DNA of 64,000 bases from Bacteroidales bacterium (GCA_017960905.1 JAGCYH010000041.1:82337-146336), one strand, 5' to 3'. Shown: positions 1 through 9,579, counted from the stretch's first letter. The notes: a model not told the origin generated them from the letters alone. Numbers and translations: made by a program.

Positions 1-89
1 GTTAGTTTGTTAACTTCCTGATTTATAACTTTGTAATAAATCAATGTCGATTCGGGGCCTGTGCCGCCGATAAGTCCTAATTTCTTCAT
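1..89 (-). CDS. Aspartate/glutamate racemase family protein (N-terminal fragment)
   Basis: Reading the minus strand from the ATG at 89 gives MKKLGLIGGTGPESTLIYYK, followed by a few more residues up to the window edge. This is the start of the amino-acid (aspartate/glutamate/hydantoin) racemase family: an initial beta strand, then the GGTGPEST loop. Only 29 codons are present, so catalytic cysteines cannot be checked. It is divergent from the M15 peptidase gene. A minus-strand -7-like box (TATATTTG on the minus strand, 135-142) lies upstream. Substrate is unknown; aspartate is the usual annotation. Confidence 0.75.
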   Translation of the reverse strand, partial: MKKLGLIGGTGPESTLIYYKVINQEVNKL

Positions 90-285
90 ATTCAATTTTT
101 TATTAATCTAATGTGAGATAACTGTTTTCTATTGCAAATATAGTCTTTTCTGACAACAAAGCGAACTACTGAAATAAAAAACGCGCGCAAAACCGTTGGC
201 CAATACTTCAAATAATGATGTAGAGATGCCAATAAATCAGGCTGATACGACAACTTTGCCCGGCGCTGTACGTATAAATGTGATT

Positions 286-1098
286 ATGAGATATTTGCTT
301 GTGTTGGTTTCAGTAGTTCTGTTTTCGTGCGCGCGTACCGCGCCCGAAACAGATATGCTGTTGCCGCCTCTTGAGCCATGGCAAGAGCAGTCGGTTGTCG
401 TGGCCGACACTTTAGTGCCGGCCAAGGTCGACGAGCCGAAAAAAGAGAATCCCGTCTTCAAGAATTGGTCGGCTGGCGTGCTGCTTACCGAAGCCGAAGT
501 CGCCGACTTCGGCGAGGAGCGCTGCTTCGCCTCGTCGGAAATCCCCGACGATGTTTTCAGCCGAATGACGGGAAAGTCGTTCCCCGAAGACTGCACCGTC
601 AGCCGCGACAGTCTGCGCTACCTCAAAGTGCTGCACTACAACCTGCAAGGCGAGATTCTGACTGGCGAGCTTGTTTGCAATCATCTTATTGCCAGCGATT
701 TATGTGATGTCTTTCGTGAACTTTTCCAAAAACAATATCCGATAGAGAAAATCCGCCTCATCGACGATTACGATGCCGACGACGAGGCTTCGATGACCGA
801 CAACAACACGTCGTGCTTCTGTTTTCGCGCCCTTGCGGGCGCGAAACAGCTCTCAATGCACGCTCTGGGCATGGCTGTCGACGTCAATCCGCTCTACAAC
901 CCGTACGTGCGCGACCGCAACGGCGTGATGCATATCCAGCCGCTTGCCGGCGAACCTTACAGCGACCGCTCGCTCAGCTTCGACTATAAGATTCAGTACG
1001 GCGACGAATGTCAGCGCACGTTCCGCAAATATGGCTTTTTCTGGGGCGGCCTGTGGCCCGATTACAAAGATTACCAGCATTTTTACACAGTGCGGTAA
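286..1098 (+). CDS. M15-family (D-Ala-D-Ala carboxypeptidase-like) lipoprotein
   Basis: The 270-residue product starts MRYLLVLVSVVLFSCARTAP, a lipoprotein signal with lipobox LFSC, so it should be anchored in the envelope. I chose the ATG at 286 because in-frame upstream starts (TTG 196, ATG 226) would bury the signal peptide. The C-terminal half carries the M15 zinc peptidase pattern: SMHALGMAVDVNP (His and Asp ligands) and the late YQHFY histidine. M15 enzymes of this type cleave D-alanyl-D-alanine or related peptidoglycan cross-links. It stands alone between a divergent racemase and ilvC. The precise bond cut is inferred only from the family. Confidence 0.8.
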   Translation: MRYLLVLVSVVLFSCARTAPETDMLLPPLEPWQEQSVVVADTLVPAKVDEPKKENPVFKNWSAGVLLTEAEVADFGEERCFASSEIPDDVFSRMTGKSFPEDCTVSRDSLRYLKVLHYNLQGEILTGELVCNHLIASDLCDVFRELFQKQYPIEKIRLIDDYDADDEASMTDNNTSCFCFRALAGAKQLSMHALGMAVDVNPLYNPYVRDRNGVMHIQPLAGEPYSDRSLSFDYKIQYGDECQRTFRKYGFFWGGLWPDYKDYQHFYTVR

Positions 1099-1184
1099 CT
1101 ATTATAAACAAAAGTAGATTTTTATTTTCGCGTTAGCAAAAAAAAATAAAACATTGGCGAAAAACCATGTTGTTCGATTTTATT

Positions 1185-1215
1185 TTTGCAATATGCAAAA
1201 AGAAAACTAACTTTG
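1185..1215 (+). promoter_or_regulatory. Bacteroides-type promoter of ilvC
   Basis: A -33 TTTG (1185-1188) and a -7 TAACTTTG (1208-1215) are separated by 19 bp, the standard spacing for the Bacteroidota primary sigma factor. The leader to the ilvC ATG at 1314 would be about 90 nt. I see no obvious T-box or leader peptide in it. Confidence 0.65.
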
Positions 1216-1313
1216 CGGTCGCTTAACGAATAGGCCACGGCGAAGTACCTTTTCGTAAGTAAGATAAAACATTGAAAATAATAAACTTAAGTATAAATTT
1301 ATTCGAATAAAAA

Positions 1314-2357
1314 ATGGCAAAGATGAATTTTGGCGGTGTTATTGAAAACGTAATGACCCGCGAGGAATTTCCTTTGGAAAAAGCACGTGAAATTTTAAAG
1401 AACGAGACTATCGCCGTAATCGGTTACGGTGTACAGGGTCCCGGTCAGTCGTTGAACCTCCGCGATAATGGTTTTAACGTTATCGTTGGTCAGCGTCAGG
1501 GCAAGACTTTCGAGAAGGCAAAAGCCGACGGCTGGAAGCCGGGCGAAACGCTCTTCAGCATCGAAGAGGCTTGCGAGCGCGGTACTATCATCATGTGCCT
1601 GCTCTCCGACGCAGCTGTAATGTCGGTTTGGCCTACTATCAAACAATATCTCAAACCGGGCAAAGCCCTCTATTTCTCACACGGTTTCGCCATCACTTGG
1701 AACGACCGCACAGGTTGCGTTCCGCCTAAAGACATCGACGTGATAATGGTTGCTCCTAAAGGTTCGGGTACGTCGCTTCGCACCATGTTCCTCGAAGGCC
1801 GCGGCCTCAACTCGTCGTATGCTGTATATCAAGACGCTACGGGCAAAGCTCTCGAAAAGACTCTTGCTCTCGGCATCGGTATCGGCTCGGGCTACTTGTT
1901 CGAGACAACTTTCCAGCGCGAGGCTACATCGGACCTCACCGGCGAGCGTGGCTCTCTGATGGGCGCTATCCAAGGCTTGCTTCTCGCTCAGTACGAAGTA
2001 CTTCGCGAGAACGGTCACTCGCCTTCGGAAGCCTTCAACGAAACCGTTGAAGAGCTCACTCAGTCGCTCATGCCGCTCTTCGCTAAGAACGGTATGGACT
2101 GGATGTACGCAAACTGCTCTACCACAGCTCAACGCGGCGCCCTCGACTGGTACCCGCGCTTCCACGACGCTATCAAACCTATCTGCCAGTGGCTCTACAC
2201 AAGCGTTAAACTTGGCAACGAGGCTCAGATAAGCATCGACGCTAACTCGAAACCCGACTACCGCGAAGGTCTCGAGAAAGAGCTCAAAGCTCTCCGCGAA
2301 AGCGAAATGTGGCAAACTGCTGTTACAGTGCGCAAACTTCGCCCTGAAAACAACTGA
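1314..2357 (+). CDS. ilvC: Ketol-acid reductoisomerase
   Basis: IlvC converts 2-acetolactate and 2-aceto-2-hydroxybutyrate to dihydroxy-acids using NADPH and Mg2+, the second common step of valine and isoleucine synthesis, in the cytosol. The 347-residue protein has the Rossmann glycine loop GYGVQGPGQ near residue 38, the HGFAITW segment, and metal-site acidic residues in the C-terminal knotted domain. The length fits class I enzymes. The gene is monocistronic here: its own promoter lies upstream and a strong terminator directly follows, whereas ilvC often sits with ilvD/ilvB/ilvN. No other branched-chain gene is in the window. Confidence 0.96.
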   Translation: MAKMNFGGVIENVMTREEFPLEKAREILKNETIAVIGYGVQGPGQSLNLRDNGFNVIVGQRQGKTFEKAKADGWKPGETLFSIEEACERGTIIMCLLSDAAVMSVWPTIKQYLKPGKALYFSHGFAITWNDRTGCVPPKDIDVIMVAPKGSGTSLRTMFLEGRGLNSSYAVYQDATGKALEKTLALGIGIGSGYLFETTFQREATSDLTGERGSLMGAIQGLLLAQYEVLRENGHSPSEAFNETVEELTQSLMPLFAKNGMDWMYANCSTTAQRGALDWYPRFHDAIKPICQWLYTSVKLGNEAQISIDANSKPDYREGLEKELKALRESEMWQTAVTVRKLRPENN

Positions 2358-2378
2358 TAATGTGATACATCAGATACG

Positions 2379-2415
2379 AAAAAACGCATTTCGGCTTGCC
2401 CGAAATGCGTTTTTT
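2379..2415 (+). terminator. Rho-independent terminator of ilvC
   Basis: A perfect 16-bp stem (2379-2394 with 2400-2415) with a 5-nt loop ends in a run of T. It lies 21 bp after the ilvC stop codon. The A run on the left arm means it could also work on the other strand. Confidence 0.9.
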
Positions 2416-2586
2416 CATTACGTCGCGCGTTACTTATATTGCAAATTACAGTGCGTTTGCCGATAAAAACGCTACTTTTCTTGAATATTTATCAAAGTAA
2501 AAAAAAATAGCACTTACTTTGCACAAAAATAGAATGTTTGACGTTATCGTATTGCATAAAAGTAAATTGCGATAGCAACAAAAACA

Positions 2587-3387
2587 ATGATATTACGAAA
2601 ATGCCACTATAGCGTACTGATATTCATCAGTTCATTTTTGTTCGCCCACAGCGCTTACGGGCAGGACAAACTTGAGCTGGGCGTTTTCTTGGGCGGCTGT
2701 TATTACCTTGGCGACCTCAACCCGTCGCAGCAGTTCAAGGACCTTCGCCCCGCAATAGGCGGCATTGCTCGATACGCGCTAAGCGACCGCTGGGCTCTCA
2801 AGGGCAACGTCATCGCCGCCAATATGGCCGGCGAATACCCGGGCAGCGGCGACGTGTATCTGCACCACGAAGGCCGCATTGTACGTACCGTGTCGGCCGA
2901 CGGAACGGTGCACACGACTATCGACAGCGACTACTCGTTCAACCGTACCGTTGTCGATGCCGGGCTCACGGCTGAGGTCAACTTCAGAAGCTACGACAAC
3001 CTGTTCCGACAGGAACAGACACGCTTCACTCCGTACCTCACTTTCGGGCTCGCAACAACATTATATGAAAGGTATGAAACTAAAAGCGACAGAAAAACAG
3101 TTTTTGTATTATCTTTGCCGTTCGGTTTGGGAGCCAAATATAAAGTCAATAAATGGCTGCGTATAGGATGCGAGTGGAGCTGGCGCAAGACGTTCACCGA
3201 CGAGCTCGACACCGTGGAACCCGACGAGGCGAAAATCAATCCGGCCGACCCCTATGGCATGGGGAAAAGCAAATGGACGCACAACAACGACTGGTACTCG
3301 CTCTTTGGCGTTACCCTGACGTGTAGCATGTGGCCACGGAAAATTTCGTGCAACGATGGAGTAAACAAAAACTTCAATCGAAGGTAA
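2587..3387 (+). CDS. DUF6089-type outer membrane beta-barrel protein
   Basis: The 266-residue product has a cleavable signal (about residues 1-25, ending SAYG-QD) followed by alternating amphipathic strands typical of an eight-stranded porin-like barrel ([18 protein letters not shown], then [12 protein letters not shown]). A DUF6089 protein directly upstream of uppS and bamA is a recurrent arrangement in Bacteroidales, and that context supports the call. It is separated from uppS by only 13 bp. A -7-like TTACTTTG at 2514-2521 may start the operon. No enzymatic residues are evident. Its role in the envelope is not known. Confidence 0.75.
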   Translation: MILRKCHYSVLIFISSFLFAHSAYGQDKLELGVFLGGCYYLGDLNPSQQFKDLRPAIGGIARYALSDRWALKGNVIAANMAGEYPGSGDVYLHHEGRIVRTVSADGTVHTTIDSDYSFNRTVVDAGLTAEVNFRSYDNLFRQEQTRFTPYLTFGLATTLYERYETKSDRKTVFVLSLPFGLGAKYKVNKWLRIGCEWSWRKTFTDELDTVEPDEAKINPADPYGMGKSKWTHNNDWYSLFGVTLTCSMWPRKISCNDGVNKNFNRR

Positions 3388-3400
3388 CTTTTTGATTATT

Positions 3401-4141
3401 ATGTCATTGAAAGAACAAATAGTAATGAGCCAATTGCCACAGCATGTGGCAATAATAATGGACGGAAACGGACGGTGGGCCAAGAGTAAAGGCAAAATAC
3501 GACTCTTCGGGCACAAGTTCGGCGTTCGCGCCGTACACAACATCACCGAAGCCGCAGCCGAACTCGGTATCAAGTATCTTACGCTCTATACTTTCTCCAC
3601 CGAAAACTGGAGCAGACCGCTGGCCGAAATAAAAGGAATAATGTCGCTCCTCGTTTCTACCATTGCCGAAGAGACCGAAACGCTCCTCAAAAACAACGTC
3701 AGACTGCGCGTCATAGGCAACAACTCGCTGCCCGACAAAGTGCAGGCCAAACTCGACGAGTGCGTCAAGAAAACAGAAAACAACACTGGCCTCACGCTCG
3801 TACTTGCGCTGAGCTATAGCTCGCGCTGGGAAATAACCGAAGCAGTGCGTAGCATTGCCAAACAGGTCAAAGACGGCGCTATCGACATCGACGCTATTGA
3901 CCAGAATACCGTACAAAACAACCTTTCGACATCATTCATGCCCGACCCCGAGCTGCTTATACGCACCAGCGGCGAATGCCGCATAAGCAACTTCCTGCTC
4001 TGGCAGATAGCATATTCCGAACTCTACTTCACCGACACCCTCTGGCCCGACTTCGACAAGGAAGAGCTCTACAAAGCCATCGTCGAATACCAGCACCGCG
4101 AACGTAGATTCGGTATGACAAGCGAACAGTTAAAAAAATAA
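3401..4141 (+). CDS. uppS: Isoprenyl transferase (undecaprenyl diphosphate synthase)
   Basis: UppS condenses farnesyl-PP with isopentenyl-PP to make the C55 lipid carrier used for peptidoglycan and O-antigen synthesis; it acts at the cytosolic face of the membrane. Visible family marks are [13 protein letters not shown] (catalytic Asp), [13 protein letters not shown], and [17 protein letters not shown] near the C-terminus. I chose the ATG at 3401; an upstream in-frame TTG at 3392 and a later ATG at 3425 are alternatives. The protein is 246 residues, normal for the family. It is followed 21 bp later by bamA, so lipid carrier and outer membrane assembly genes share a transcript. Confidence 0.93.
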   Translation: MSLKEQIVMSQLPQHVAIIMDGNGRWAKSKGKIRLFGHKFGVRAVHNITEAAAELGIKYLTLYTFSTENWSRPLAEIKGIMSLLVSTIAEETETLLKNNVRLRVIGNNSLPDKVQAKLDECVKKTENNTGLTLVLALSYSSRWEITEAVRSIAKQVKDGAIDIDAIDQNTVQNNLSTSFMPDPELLIRTSGECRISNFLLWQIAYSELYFTDTLWPDFDKEELYKAIVEYQHRERRFGMTSEQLKK

Positions 4142-4162
4142 ACTACAGACAATAAATTACTG

Positions 4163-6772
4163 ATGCTGAAACGATTATATATACTTATTCTCACAACGCT
4201 CTGCGCCATTGGCGGCCGCGCTCAGATGCTCGAGGTCAACGACTCCATCAATAGCAACGACCCCAACTACGACACCGAGGCGCAGCGACTCTCTTTCTCG
4301 GCACAGCCGAGAAAGTACACCATTGCCGACATCATCGTTACTGGCGTCGATAATATCGACCAGACAATACTGCTTAATCTTTCGGGCCTGAGAGTCGGAC
4401 AGGACATTACCATTCCGAGCGATGAGGTAACGCAAACCCTTAAGCGCTATTGGAATCACGGACTTTTCTCCGATGTGAAAATTTACCAGCGCAAAGTCGA
4501 AGGCAACAACATATACCTCGAAATAGCCCTCAAGGAACGCCCGCGCCTGAGCACCGTCAACTTCAAAGGCATCAAACGCGGCGAGGCGAAAGAGGTGGAG
4601 CCAAAGGTGGCCATCATGCAAGGCGCGCAGGTAACGCCGTTCCTCATCAAGCGTGCCGAGAAATACATCAAATCGTACTTCGACGGCAAAGGCTACTCTA
4701 ATACTCAGGTCAACGTTGTGCAACGCAACGACCCGAGCAAACCCAACCACGTAATTCTCGACATCAACATCGACAAAAAAGAGAAGGTAAAGGTGCGCCG
4801 CCTCAACTTCGTGGGCAACAAATCGCTCTCGTACCGCAAGCTCAACCGAGCCATGAAGAAAACCAACGAGAAAGGCTTCGTAAACTTCTTCAGGACAAAG
4901 AAATACATAAAAGAGAACTACGAGAAAGATCTCGTAGCCCTCATCGAAAAGTATAACGAGAAAGGTTTTCGCGACGCGAAAATCGTTCGTCAGGAAGTCG
5001 TTCACAACGACGAGAAAAGCACCGTCGACATCACCATTGAGGTCGACGAGGGACAGAAATACTACCTCGGCAACATCAACTGGGTGGGCAACAGCCTCTA
5101 CCCGGGCGACTACCTCAGCTACGTGCTGCGCATGGATAAAGGCGATGTGTACGACACCAAGCGACTCGACAAGCGACTGTTCCAGGACGACGATGCCGTG
5201 CACAACCTCTACATGAACAACGGCTATCTCTTCTCCGAAATAACACCGCTCGAGACCAACGTCTACGGCGATACCATCGACCTCGAGATGCGCGTCGAAG
5301 AACGCACGCAAGCCACTGTGAATGAGGTTTATATCAAAGGTAACGACAAGACGCACGAACATGTCGTGCGTCGCGAAGTGCGCACAAAGCCCGGTCAGCT
5401 CTTCAACAAGTCGGAGCTTATACGTACGGTGCGCGAACTCGCGCAGCTCGGCCACTTCAACCCCGAAACGATAAACCCGTCGGTCAACCCCAACAGCGAG
5501 AGCGGCACAGTCGACCTGACCTACAACCTCGAGGAGAAACCCAACGACCAGATAACGCTCTCGGGCGGCTGGGGCGCCGGCATGTTCGTCGGCTCCGTGG
5601 GCTTGTCGTTCAACAACTTCTCGATGCGTAACATCTTCAACAAAGAGGCTTACTCGCCGCTGCCTACCGGCGACGGACAAAAACTGTCGTTGAATGCGCA
5701 GGCCAACGGCAAATATTATAAGTCGTTCAGTGCATCGTTCACCGAGCCTTGGCTCGGTGGCAAACGACCCAACTCGCTCACCGTCTCGGGTTTCTACTCT
5801 TCGCAGACGGGCGTTAGTAAGTCGTACTACAACAACTTCTACAACGGCTACCAATCGGGCTATTCGGGTGGCGCACAGCCTATTGCGCGCTCCGAATTGC
5901 ACCAGTACCGCAAGGTGTCGGGCATCTCAGTAGGTTTCGGCAAGCGCCTCACCTGGCCCGACGACTGGTTTGTGCTCTACACCGAACTGGGCTATCAGGT
6001 TTACAAACTGCGCAACTGGCAGTACTTCCTCATGCAGAACGGCGAATCGCACAACATTTCGTTGCGCGTGTCGTTGAGCCGCAGCTCTATCGACAACCCG
6101 CTCTATACTCGCTCCGGCTCCAACTTCTCCATTGGCCTCAGCTTCACGCCGCCTTACTCGTTGCTCGCCCAGCGCGACAAGAACTGGCGCGACGAAGACG
6201 AGCAGCAGAAACTCTACAAATTCATCGAGTATCACAAATGGGCGTTCAAAGGAGCTGTGTTCAAGCCTCTCGATGCCGCTCATAAACTGATACTTATGGG
6301 TAAATTCGAAATGGGATTCCTCGGCTATTACAACCGCTACCGTAAGTCGCCGTTTGAGAAATACGTTATGGGTGGCGACGGCATGTCGGGCTACAGCACT
6401 TACGGCGAAGAGACGATAGGCCTGCGAGGCTACGAAAACGCCTCGCTCACGCCGCGCTCCGTAGTCAACGGCTCCTACTCGTACGATGGCAACATCTACA
6501 ACAAGTACACCATGGAGCTGCGCTACCCGATATCGCTTCAGCCAAGCGCTACAGTCTACGCTTTGGCGTTCGCCGAAGCGGGCAACTGCTGGCAGGAGTT
6601 CCAGGATTTCAGTCCGTTCGACCTCAAACGCTCTGCCGGTGCCGGCATCCGCATCTTCCTGCCTATGTTCGGCCTCCTCGGTTTCGACTGGGGCTACGGC
6701 TTCGACAATGTCAGCGGATACAACAATGCCGGCGGCAGCCAATTCCACTTCGTAATGGGACAATCATTCTAA
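4163..6772 (+). CDS. bamA: Outer membrane protein assembly factor BamA
   Basis: BamA is the central Omp85 insertase that folds beta-barrel proteins into the outer membrane. The 869-residue product has a signal peptide (MLKRLYILILTTLCAIGGRAQ), about five POTRA repeats over residues 50-430 (for example ITVTGVDNID-like and VRRLNFVGNKSLSYRKL starts), and a C-terminal 16-stranded barrel ending in an aromatic residue (HFVMGQSF). The barrel holds the Omp85 segment GGDGMSGYSTYGEETIGLRGY. It lies between uppS and the skp-like genes, as in other Bacteroidales. The length is usual for the family. Confidence 0.95.
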   Translation: MLKRLYILILTTLCAIGGRAQMLEVNDSINSNDPNYDTEAQRLSFSAQPRKYTIADIIVTGVDNIDQTILLNLSGLRVGQDITIPSDEVTQTLKRYWNHGLFSDVKIYQRKVEGNNIYLEIALKERPRLSTVNFKGIKRGEAKEVEPKVAIMQGAQVTPFLIKRAEKYIKSYFDGKGYSNTQVNVVQRNDPSKPNHVILDINIDKKEKVKVRRLNFVGNKSLSYRKLNRAMKKTNEKGFVNFFRTKKYIKENYEKDLVALIEKYNEKGFRDAKIVRQEVVHNDEKSTVDITIEVDEGQKYYLGNINWVGNSLYPGDYLSYVLRMDKGDVYDTKRLDKRLFQDDDAVHNLYMNNGYLFSEITPLETNVYGDTIDLEMRVEERTQATVNEVYIKGNDKTHEHVVRREVRTKPGQLFNKSELIRTVRELAQLGHFNPETINPSVNPNSESGTVDLTYNLEEKPNDQITLSGGWGAGMFVGSVGLSFNNFSMRNIFNKEAYSPLPTGDGQKLSLNAQANGKYYKSFSASFTEPWLGGKRPNSLTVSGFYSSQTGVSKSYYNNFYNGYQSGYSGGAQPIARSELHQYRKVSGISVGFGKRLTWPDDWFVLYTELGYQVYKLRNWQYFLMQNGESHNISLRVSLSRSSIDNPLYTRSGSNFSIGLSFTPPYSLLAQRDKNWRDEDEQQKLYKFIEYHKWAFKGAVFKPLDAAHKLILMGKFEMGFLGYYNRYRKSPFEKYVMGGDGMSGYSTYGEETIGLRGYENASLTPRSVVNGSYSYDGNIYNKYTMELRYPISLQPSATVYALAFAEAGNCWQEFQDFSPFDLKRSAGAGIRIFLPMFGLLGFDWGYGFDNVSGYNNAGGSQFHFVMGQSF

Positions 6773-6791
6773 CAACTTAAAAACCAACAAA

Positions 6792-7349
6792 ATGAATATG
6801 AACATTAAATCTTCGGCGATAATAAAAATCATAGTAGCGAAGTTGGCGCTCTCGGCTGTGCTGTTGCTTTTTGCAACAAACACCTCAGCCCAGAAATTCG
6901 TCTTCGTCGATACCGAATACATTCTGAAAAACATTCCGGCCTACGAAGCCGCCAACGACCAGCTCAACCAGCTGTCGAAAAAATACGAGACAGAAATAAA
7001 GGAAAAAATGGACGAAATATCTCAATTACAGGAGAATTATCGTACCGAAAGTGTATTTTTGACGGCCGATATGAAGACCAAAAAAGAAAAAGAAATTTTG
7101 GAAAAAGACATTTTGGCAAAAAAATTGCAACAAACATATTTTGGACAGAATGGCGAATTCTTCAAACAGCGCGAGATACTTGTGAAACCCATTCAGGACC
7201 AAGTATATAACGCTATTTCGGCTATTGCCGCCGAAAAAAGTTATTCGGCCGTTTTCGACAAGTCGTCTAATATGGGGCTCATGTACAACGACGCAAACCT
7301 CGATATCAGCGACGCAGTGTTAAAACGTTTAGGTTACAGTAAAAAATAA
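6792..7349 (+). CDS. OmpH/Skp family periplasmic chaperone, copy 1
   Basis: Skp-type trimeric chaperones carry unfolded outer membrane proteins through the periplasm to BamA. This 185-residue protein has a signal peptide ending NTSAQ, the family N-terminus KFVFVDTEYILKNIPAYEAA, a long charged helical arm (about residues 50-130), and a C-terminal strand with YSAVFDKSSNMGLMYND. It is the first of three tandem copies, 19 bp after bamA. The charged arm is richer in lysine than in the other two copies. Confidence 0.9.
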   Translation: MNMNIKSSAIIKIIVAKLALSAVLLLFATNTSAQKFVFVDTEYILKNIPAYEAANDQLNQLSKKYETEIKEKMDEISQLQENYRTESVFLTADMKTKKEKEILEKDILAKKLQQTYFGQNGEFFKQREILVKPIQDQVYNAISAIAAEKSYSAVFDKSSNMGLMYNDANLDISDAVLKRLGYSKK

Positions 7350-7363
7350 AAATGTAAAGTGAT

Positions 7364-7870
7364 ATGAAAAGATTATTATTGATTATCGTCTTTGCCGCAA
7401 GCTTTGGCTTTGCGGCAAATGCACAGCTGAAATTCGGACACCTCGACAGCCAAGCCTTCATCGAGTCGCTGCCCGAATACACCAAAATGCAGAAAACTCT
7501 TGACGATGAGACTTCCAAAATCGAAAGCCAGTTCACCACCTTGCAGGAGGAGTTCAATAAAATGCAGCAGGAAGCTCAGCGCAACGAAGCTAAAATGACC
7601 GCCGAGGAAAAAGCGGCCAAAGAGACTGAGCTGCAAGAGACGTACAACAAGATTCAGGAGTTTTTGCAGACATCGCGCAAGGCGCTCGAAGAGCGGCAGC
7701 GCGAACTCATGATGCCCATTATCCAAAAGACTCAGAAAGCTCTGCAGGAAGTGGGCGACGAAAACGGCTTCATCTACATCTTTGAGGCTAAAGCCGGCGT
7801 CATTCTCCACAACAGCCCCAGCAGCGTCGATGTGGCTCCTTTGTTAAAAAAGAAACTTTCAGTGAATTAA
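7364..7870 (+). CDS. OmpH/Skp family periplasmic chaperone, copy 2
   Basis: A 168-residue Skp/OmpH protein with signal peptide MKRLLLIIVFAASFGFAANAQ, the start LKFGHLDSQAFIESLPEY, a coiled-coil arm rich in Glu, Gln and Lys (residues 40-125), and the closing strand GFIYIFEAKAGVILHNS. It follows copy 1 by 14 bp and precedes copy 3 by 17 bp. The three are clearly paralogues with the same fold order but diverged arms. Role inferred: client delivery to BamA. Confidence 0.9.
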   Translation: MKRLLLIIVFAASFGFAANAQLKFGHLDSQAFIESLPEYTKMQKTLDDETSKIESQFTTLQEEFNKMQQEAQRNEAKMTAEEKAAKETELQETYNKIQEFLQTSRKALEERQRELMMPIIQKTQKALQEVGDENGFIYIFEAKAGVILHNSPSSVDVAPLLKKKLSVN

Positions 7871-7887
7871 TAAAAAGAATTTAAGAT

Positions 7888-8409
7888 ATGAAAACTTTGA
7901 AAACACTTTGCCTGATAGCTGCCCTCGCCGTAGCTTCGGCAGTAAATGCACAAGATTTGAAATTCGCGCATGTCGACAGCGAAAAACTCATTGCCGACCT
8001 CCCCGAAAAACTAGCAGCAGAAAAGGAACTTCAGGACGAAGCCAAGAAGCTTGAAGACCAGATGACTGTGATGAACAACGAACTGCAGCAGAAATATCAA
8101 GAATATATCAATGGCCGCGAGACGATGCCCGACCTTATCCGCCAAACCAAGGAAAAGGAAATAAGAGATGCGCAGGACCGACTCACAAGTTACCAGCAAA
8201 TGGCACAGCAGAGCCTCGCTCAGAAAGAGCAGCAGCTGCTGACGCCTATCATCGAGAAAGTGCAGAAAGCCATCGATGAGGTTGGTAAGGAAAACGGCTT
8301 TATTTATATCTTCGATATAAATCCGCAGGTTGCGCAAGTCATTCTCTATCATTCCGATAAGAGCACCGACGCCTCATCGCTCGTACGCGCCAAACTCGGA
8401 CTGAAATAA
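7888..8409 (+). CDS. OmpH/Skp family periplasmic chaperone, copy 3
   Basis: A 173-residue Skp/OmpH protein: signal peptide ending AVNAQ, then LKFAHVDSEKLIADLPEKLAA, a long helical arm to about residue 125, and GFIYIFDINPQVAQVILYHS. It closes the envelope operon and is followed by a strong terminator at 8427-8466. In many Bacteroidales one or two copies stand here with murI after them; murI is absent from this site. Confidence 0.9.
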   Translation: MKTLKTLCLIAALAVASAVNAQDLKFAHVDSEKLIADLPEKLAAEKELQDEAKKLEDQMTVMNNELQQKYQEYINGRETMPDLIRQTKEKEIRDAQDRLTSYQQMAQQSLAQKEQQLLTPIIEKVQKAIDEVGKENGFIYIFDINPQVAQVILYHSDKSTDASSLVRAKLGLK

Positions 8410-8426
8410 ATCTAAACGTTCTATAA

Positions 8427-8466
8427 AAACAAAGCGAGGCTGCCGAAAGGCAGCCTCGCTTTGTTT
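8427..8466 (+). terminator. Terminator of the uppS-bamA-skp operon
   Basis: An 18-bp perfect stem (8427-8444 with 8449-8466) closed by a GAAA tetraloop. The outer arms are A-rich and T-rich. It lies 17 bp after the third skp-like gene and closes the operon. Confidence 0.9.
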
Positions 8467-8497
8467 GTGTATTTATTCCAGGAAAACACTATCTTTG
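8464..8497 (+). promoter_or_regulatory. Putative promoter of the 8567 gene
   Basis: A -7 TATCTTTG (8490-8497) with a TTTG at 8464-8467, 22 bp upstream, which overlaps the tail of the preceding terminator. The spacing is at the long end for Bacteroidota promoters. Confidence 0.45.
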
Positions 8498-8510
8498 TAA
8501 ATCATGCAAC

Positions 8511-8532
8511 GGCGTAGGCTTTTGCCTGCGCC
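8511..8532. repeat. GC-rich palindrome, left flank of the AT-rich gene
   Basis: GGCGTAGGC-TTTT-GCCTGCGCC, a 9-bp stem with one G/T pairing. It resembles the palindrome at 9580-9607 on the other side of the 8567 gene (shared GGCGTAG core). In RNA it would form a hairpin in the leader of that gene. Confidence 0.6.
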
Positions 8533-8566
8533 GAACTGTGAGGCTTGATTACTTAAAAACTGACTT

Positions 8567-9517
8567 ATGACAAACAATAACGAATATACAATTATAAACA
8601 AGAGAACACTAGGTATAAGTGCTGTCGTTTTACTTGTCATAATTATTATTAAAATCTTAATAACTTCCTATGCTTTTATAAGACAAGAGATTCGCATTTC
8701 TTCAATAATACTTGCTTTAGCTTTTATCGCTATAACATTCTTTGTATTAACCCTAAGTTATCAAAACGGATTTAAATACAATAAAACGAATTTAATAGTA
8801 TTTCATTCTTGGTTTGGTTTCACCAAAAGCAACATAAAGATCAAAGACATTGCTAGTATTCGGTTTGTGTCTTGTGTTAATGGCAGGTCATATATTGTTA
8901 TTGAATTATACAATAAAGAAGAAATGTATTATAGTTGTGTATTTTTAAAAGAGACACAATTAATATCAATGGTCTATGAGATAAATAAATACATTTTAAA
9001 GAACTACATGAATGGGCGCACTGCCCTACATAACGGAGATGTAGATTTTAAATGTAAGAAAATTCATATTGAACCAGAGAAAGATAAATATGTTATTTCC
9101 TTATTGGTTTTTTACGTGTTATATATAATTACTGGATTTATTTGGTGGGATAGTATTGTCAGTTCATATGAATGGTTATTATTTACATTTTTAATTGTTG
9201 GAATTTTATTACCTATTCTTATTTACAAAAATAAAACTCAAAAAACAGCGAATAACATCTATTTAAGCGATTGTATAATCAAAATTACCAATGATTCAAC
9301 TGGTTATGATTACAAAAAATCAATACCATTTGAGGCGATCAAAAACATACGCTACGACAATGGCATAGAGATAGAGCTGAACAACGGCCAGAAGCTACAT
9401 TATAGGATTTGTGGCAACCAAGCGCGCAAACGGCTTGGTATAGAGAAGATTATAGGCGAGTTCAAACGGTTTAAAAAGATGATGAGACAGAATTCCTCTC
9501 AAACTACTGATAATTAA
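8567..9517 (+). CDS. Membrane protein with two TM pairs and PH-like soluble segments
   Basis: I do not recognise a named family. The 316-residue protein has two hydrophobic helices at about 15-35 and 45-65, then a beta-rich segment (NLIVFHSWFGFTKSNIKIKDIASIRF) like bacterial PH domains, a second TM pair at about 175-220, and a second beta-rich segment (IPFEAIKNIRYDNGIEIEL). This looks like an internal duplication of TM pair plus PH-like domain. Base use is strongly AT-rich compared with the bamA and porZ neighbours, and the gene is framed by related palindromes, both of which suggest transfer. Function unknown. Confidence 0.6.
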   Translation: MTNNNEYTIINKRTLGISAVVLLVIIIIKILITSYAFIRQEIRISSIILALAFIAITFFVLTLSYQNGFKYNKTNLIVFHSWFGFTKSNIKIKDIASIRFVSCVNGRSYIVIELYNKEEMYYSCVFLKETQLISMVYEINKYILKNYMNGRTALHNGDVDFKCKKIHIEPEKDKYVISLLVFYVLYIITGFIWWDSIVSSYEWLLFTFLIVGILLPILIYKNKTQKTANNIYLSDCIIKITNDSTGYDYKKSIPFEAIKNIRYDNGIEIELNNGQKLHYRICGNQARKRLGIEKIIGEFKRFKKMMRQNSSQTTDN

Positions 9518-9579
9518 CAACTTTTACGCTCTGAAAGGCAAAAATACATAGCTCTGTTATATCTGTGTCATCCCACCCG

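Noticed and set aside
196..285. Longer start for the M15 peptidase
   Set aside because: It places 30 polar residues before a clear lipoprotein signal peptide.
1216..1313. Attenuator or T-box in the ilvC leader
   Set aside because: No leader peptide rich in Ile/Val/Leu codons and no T-box sequence was seen.
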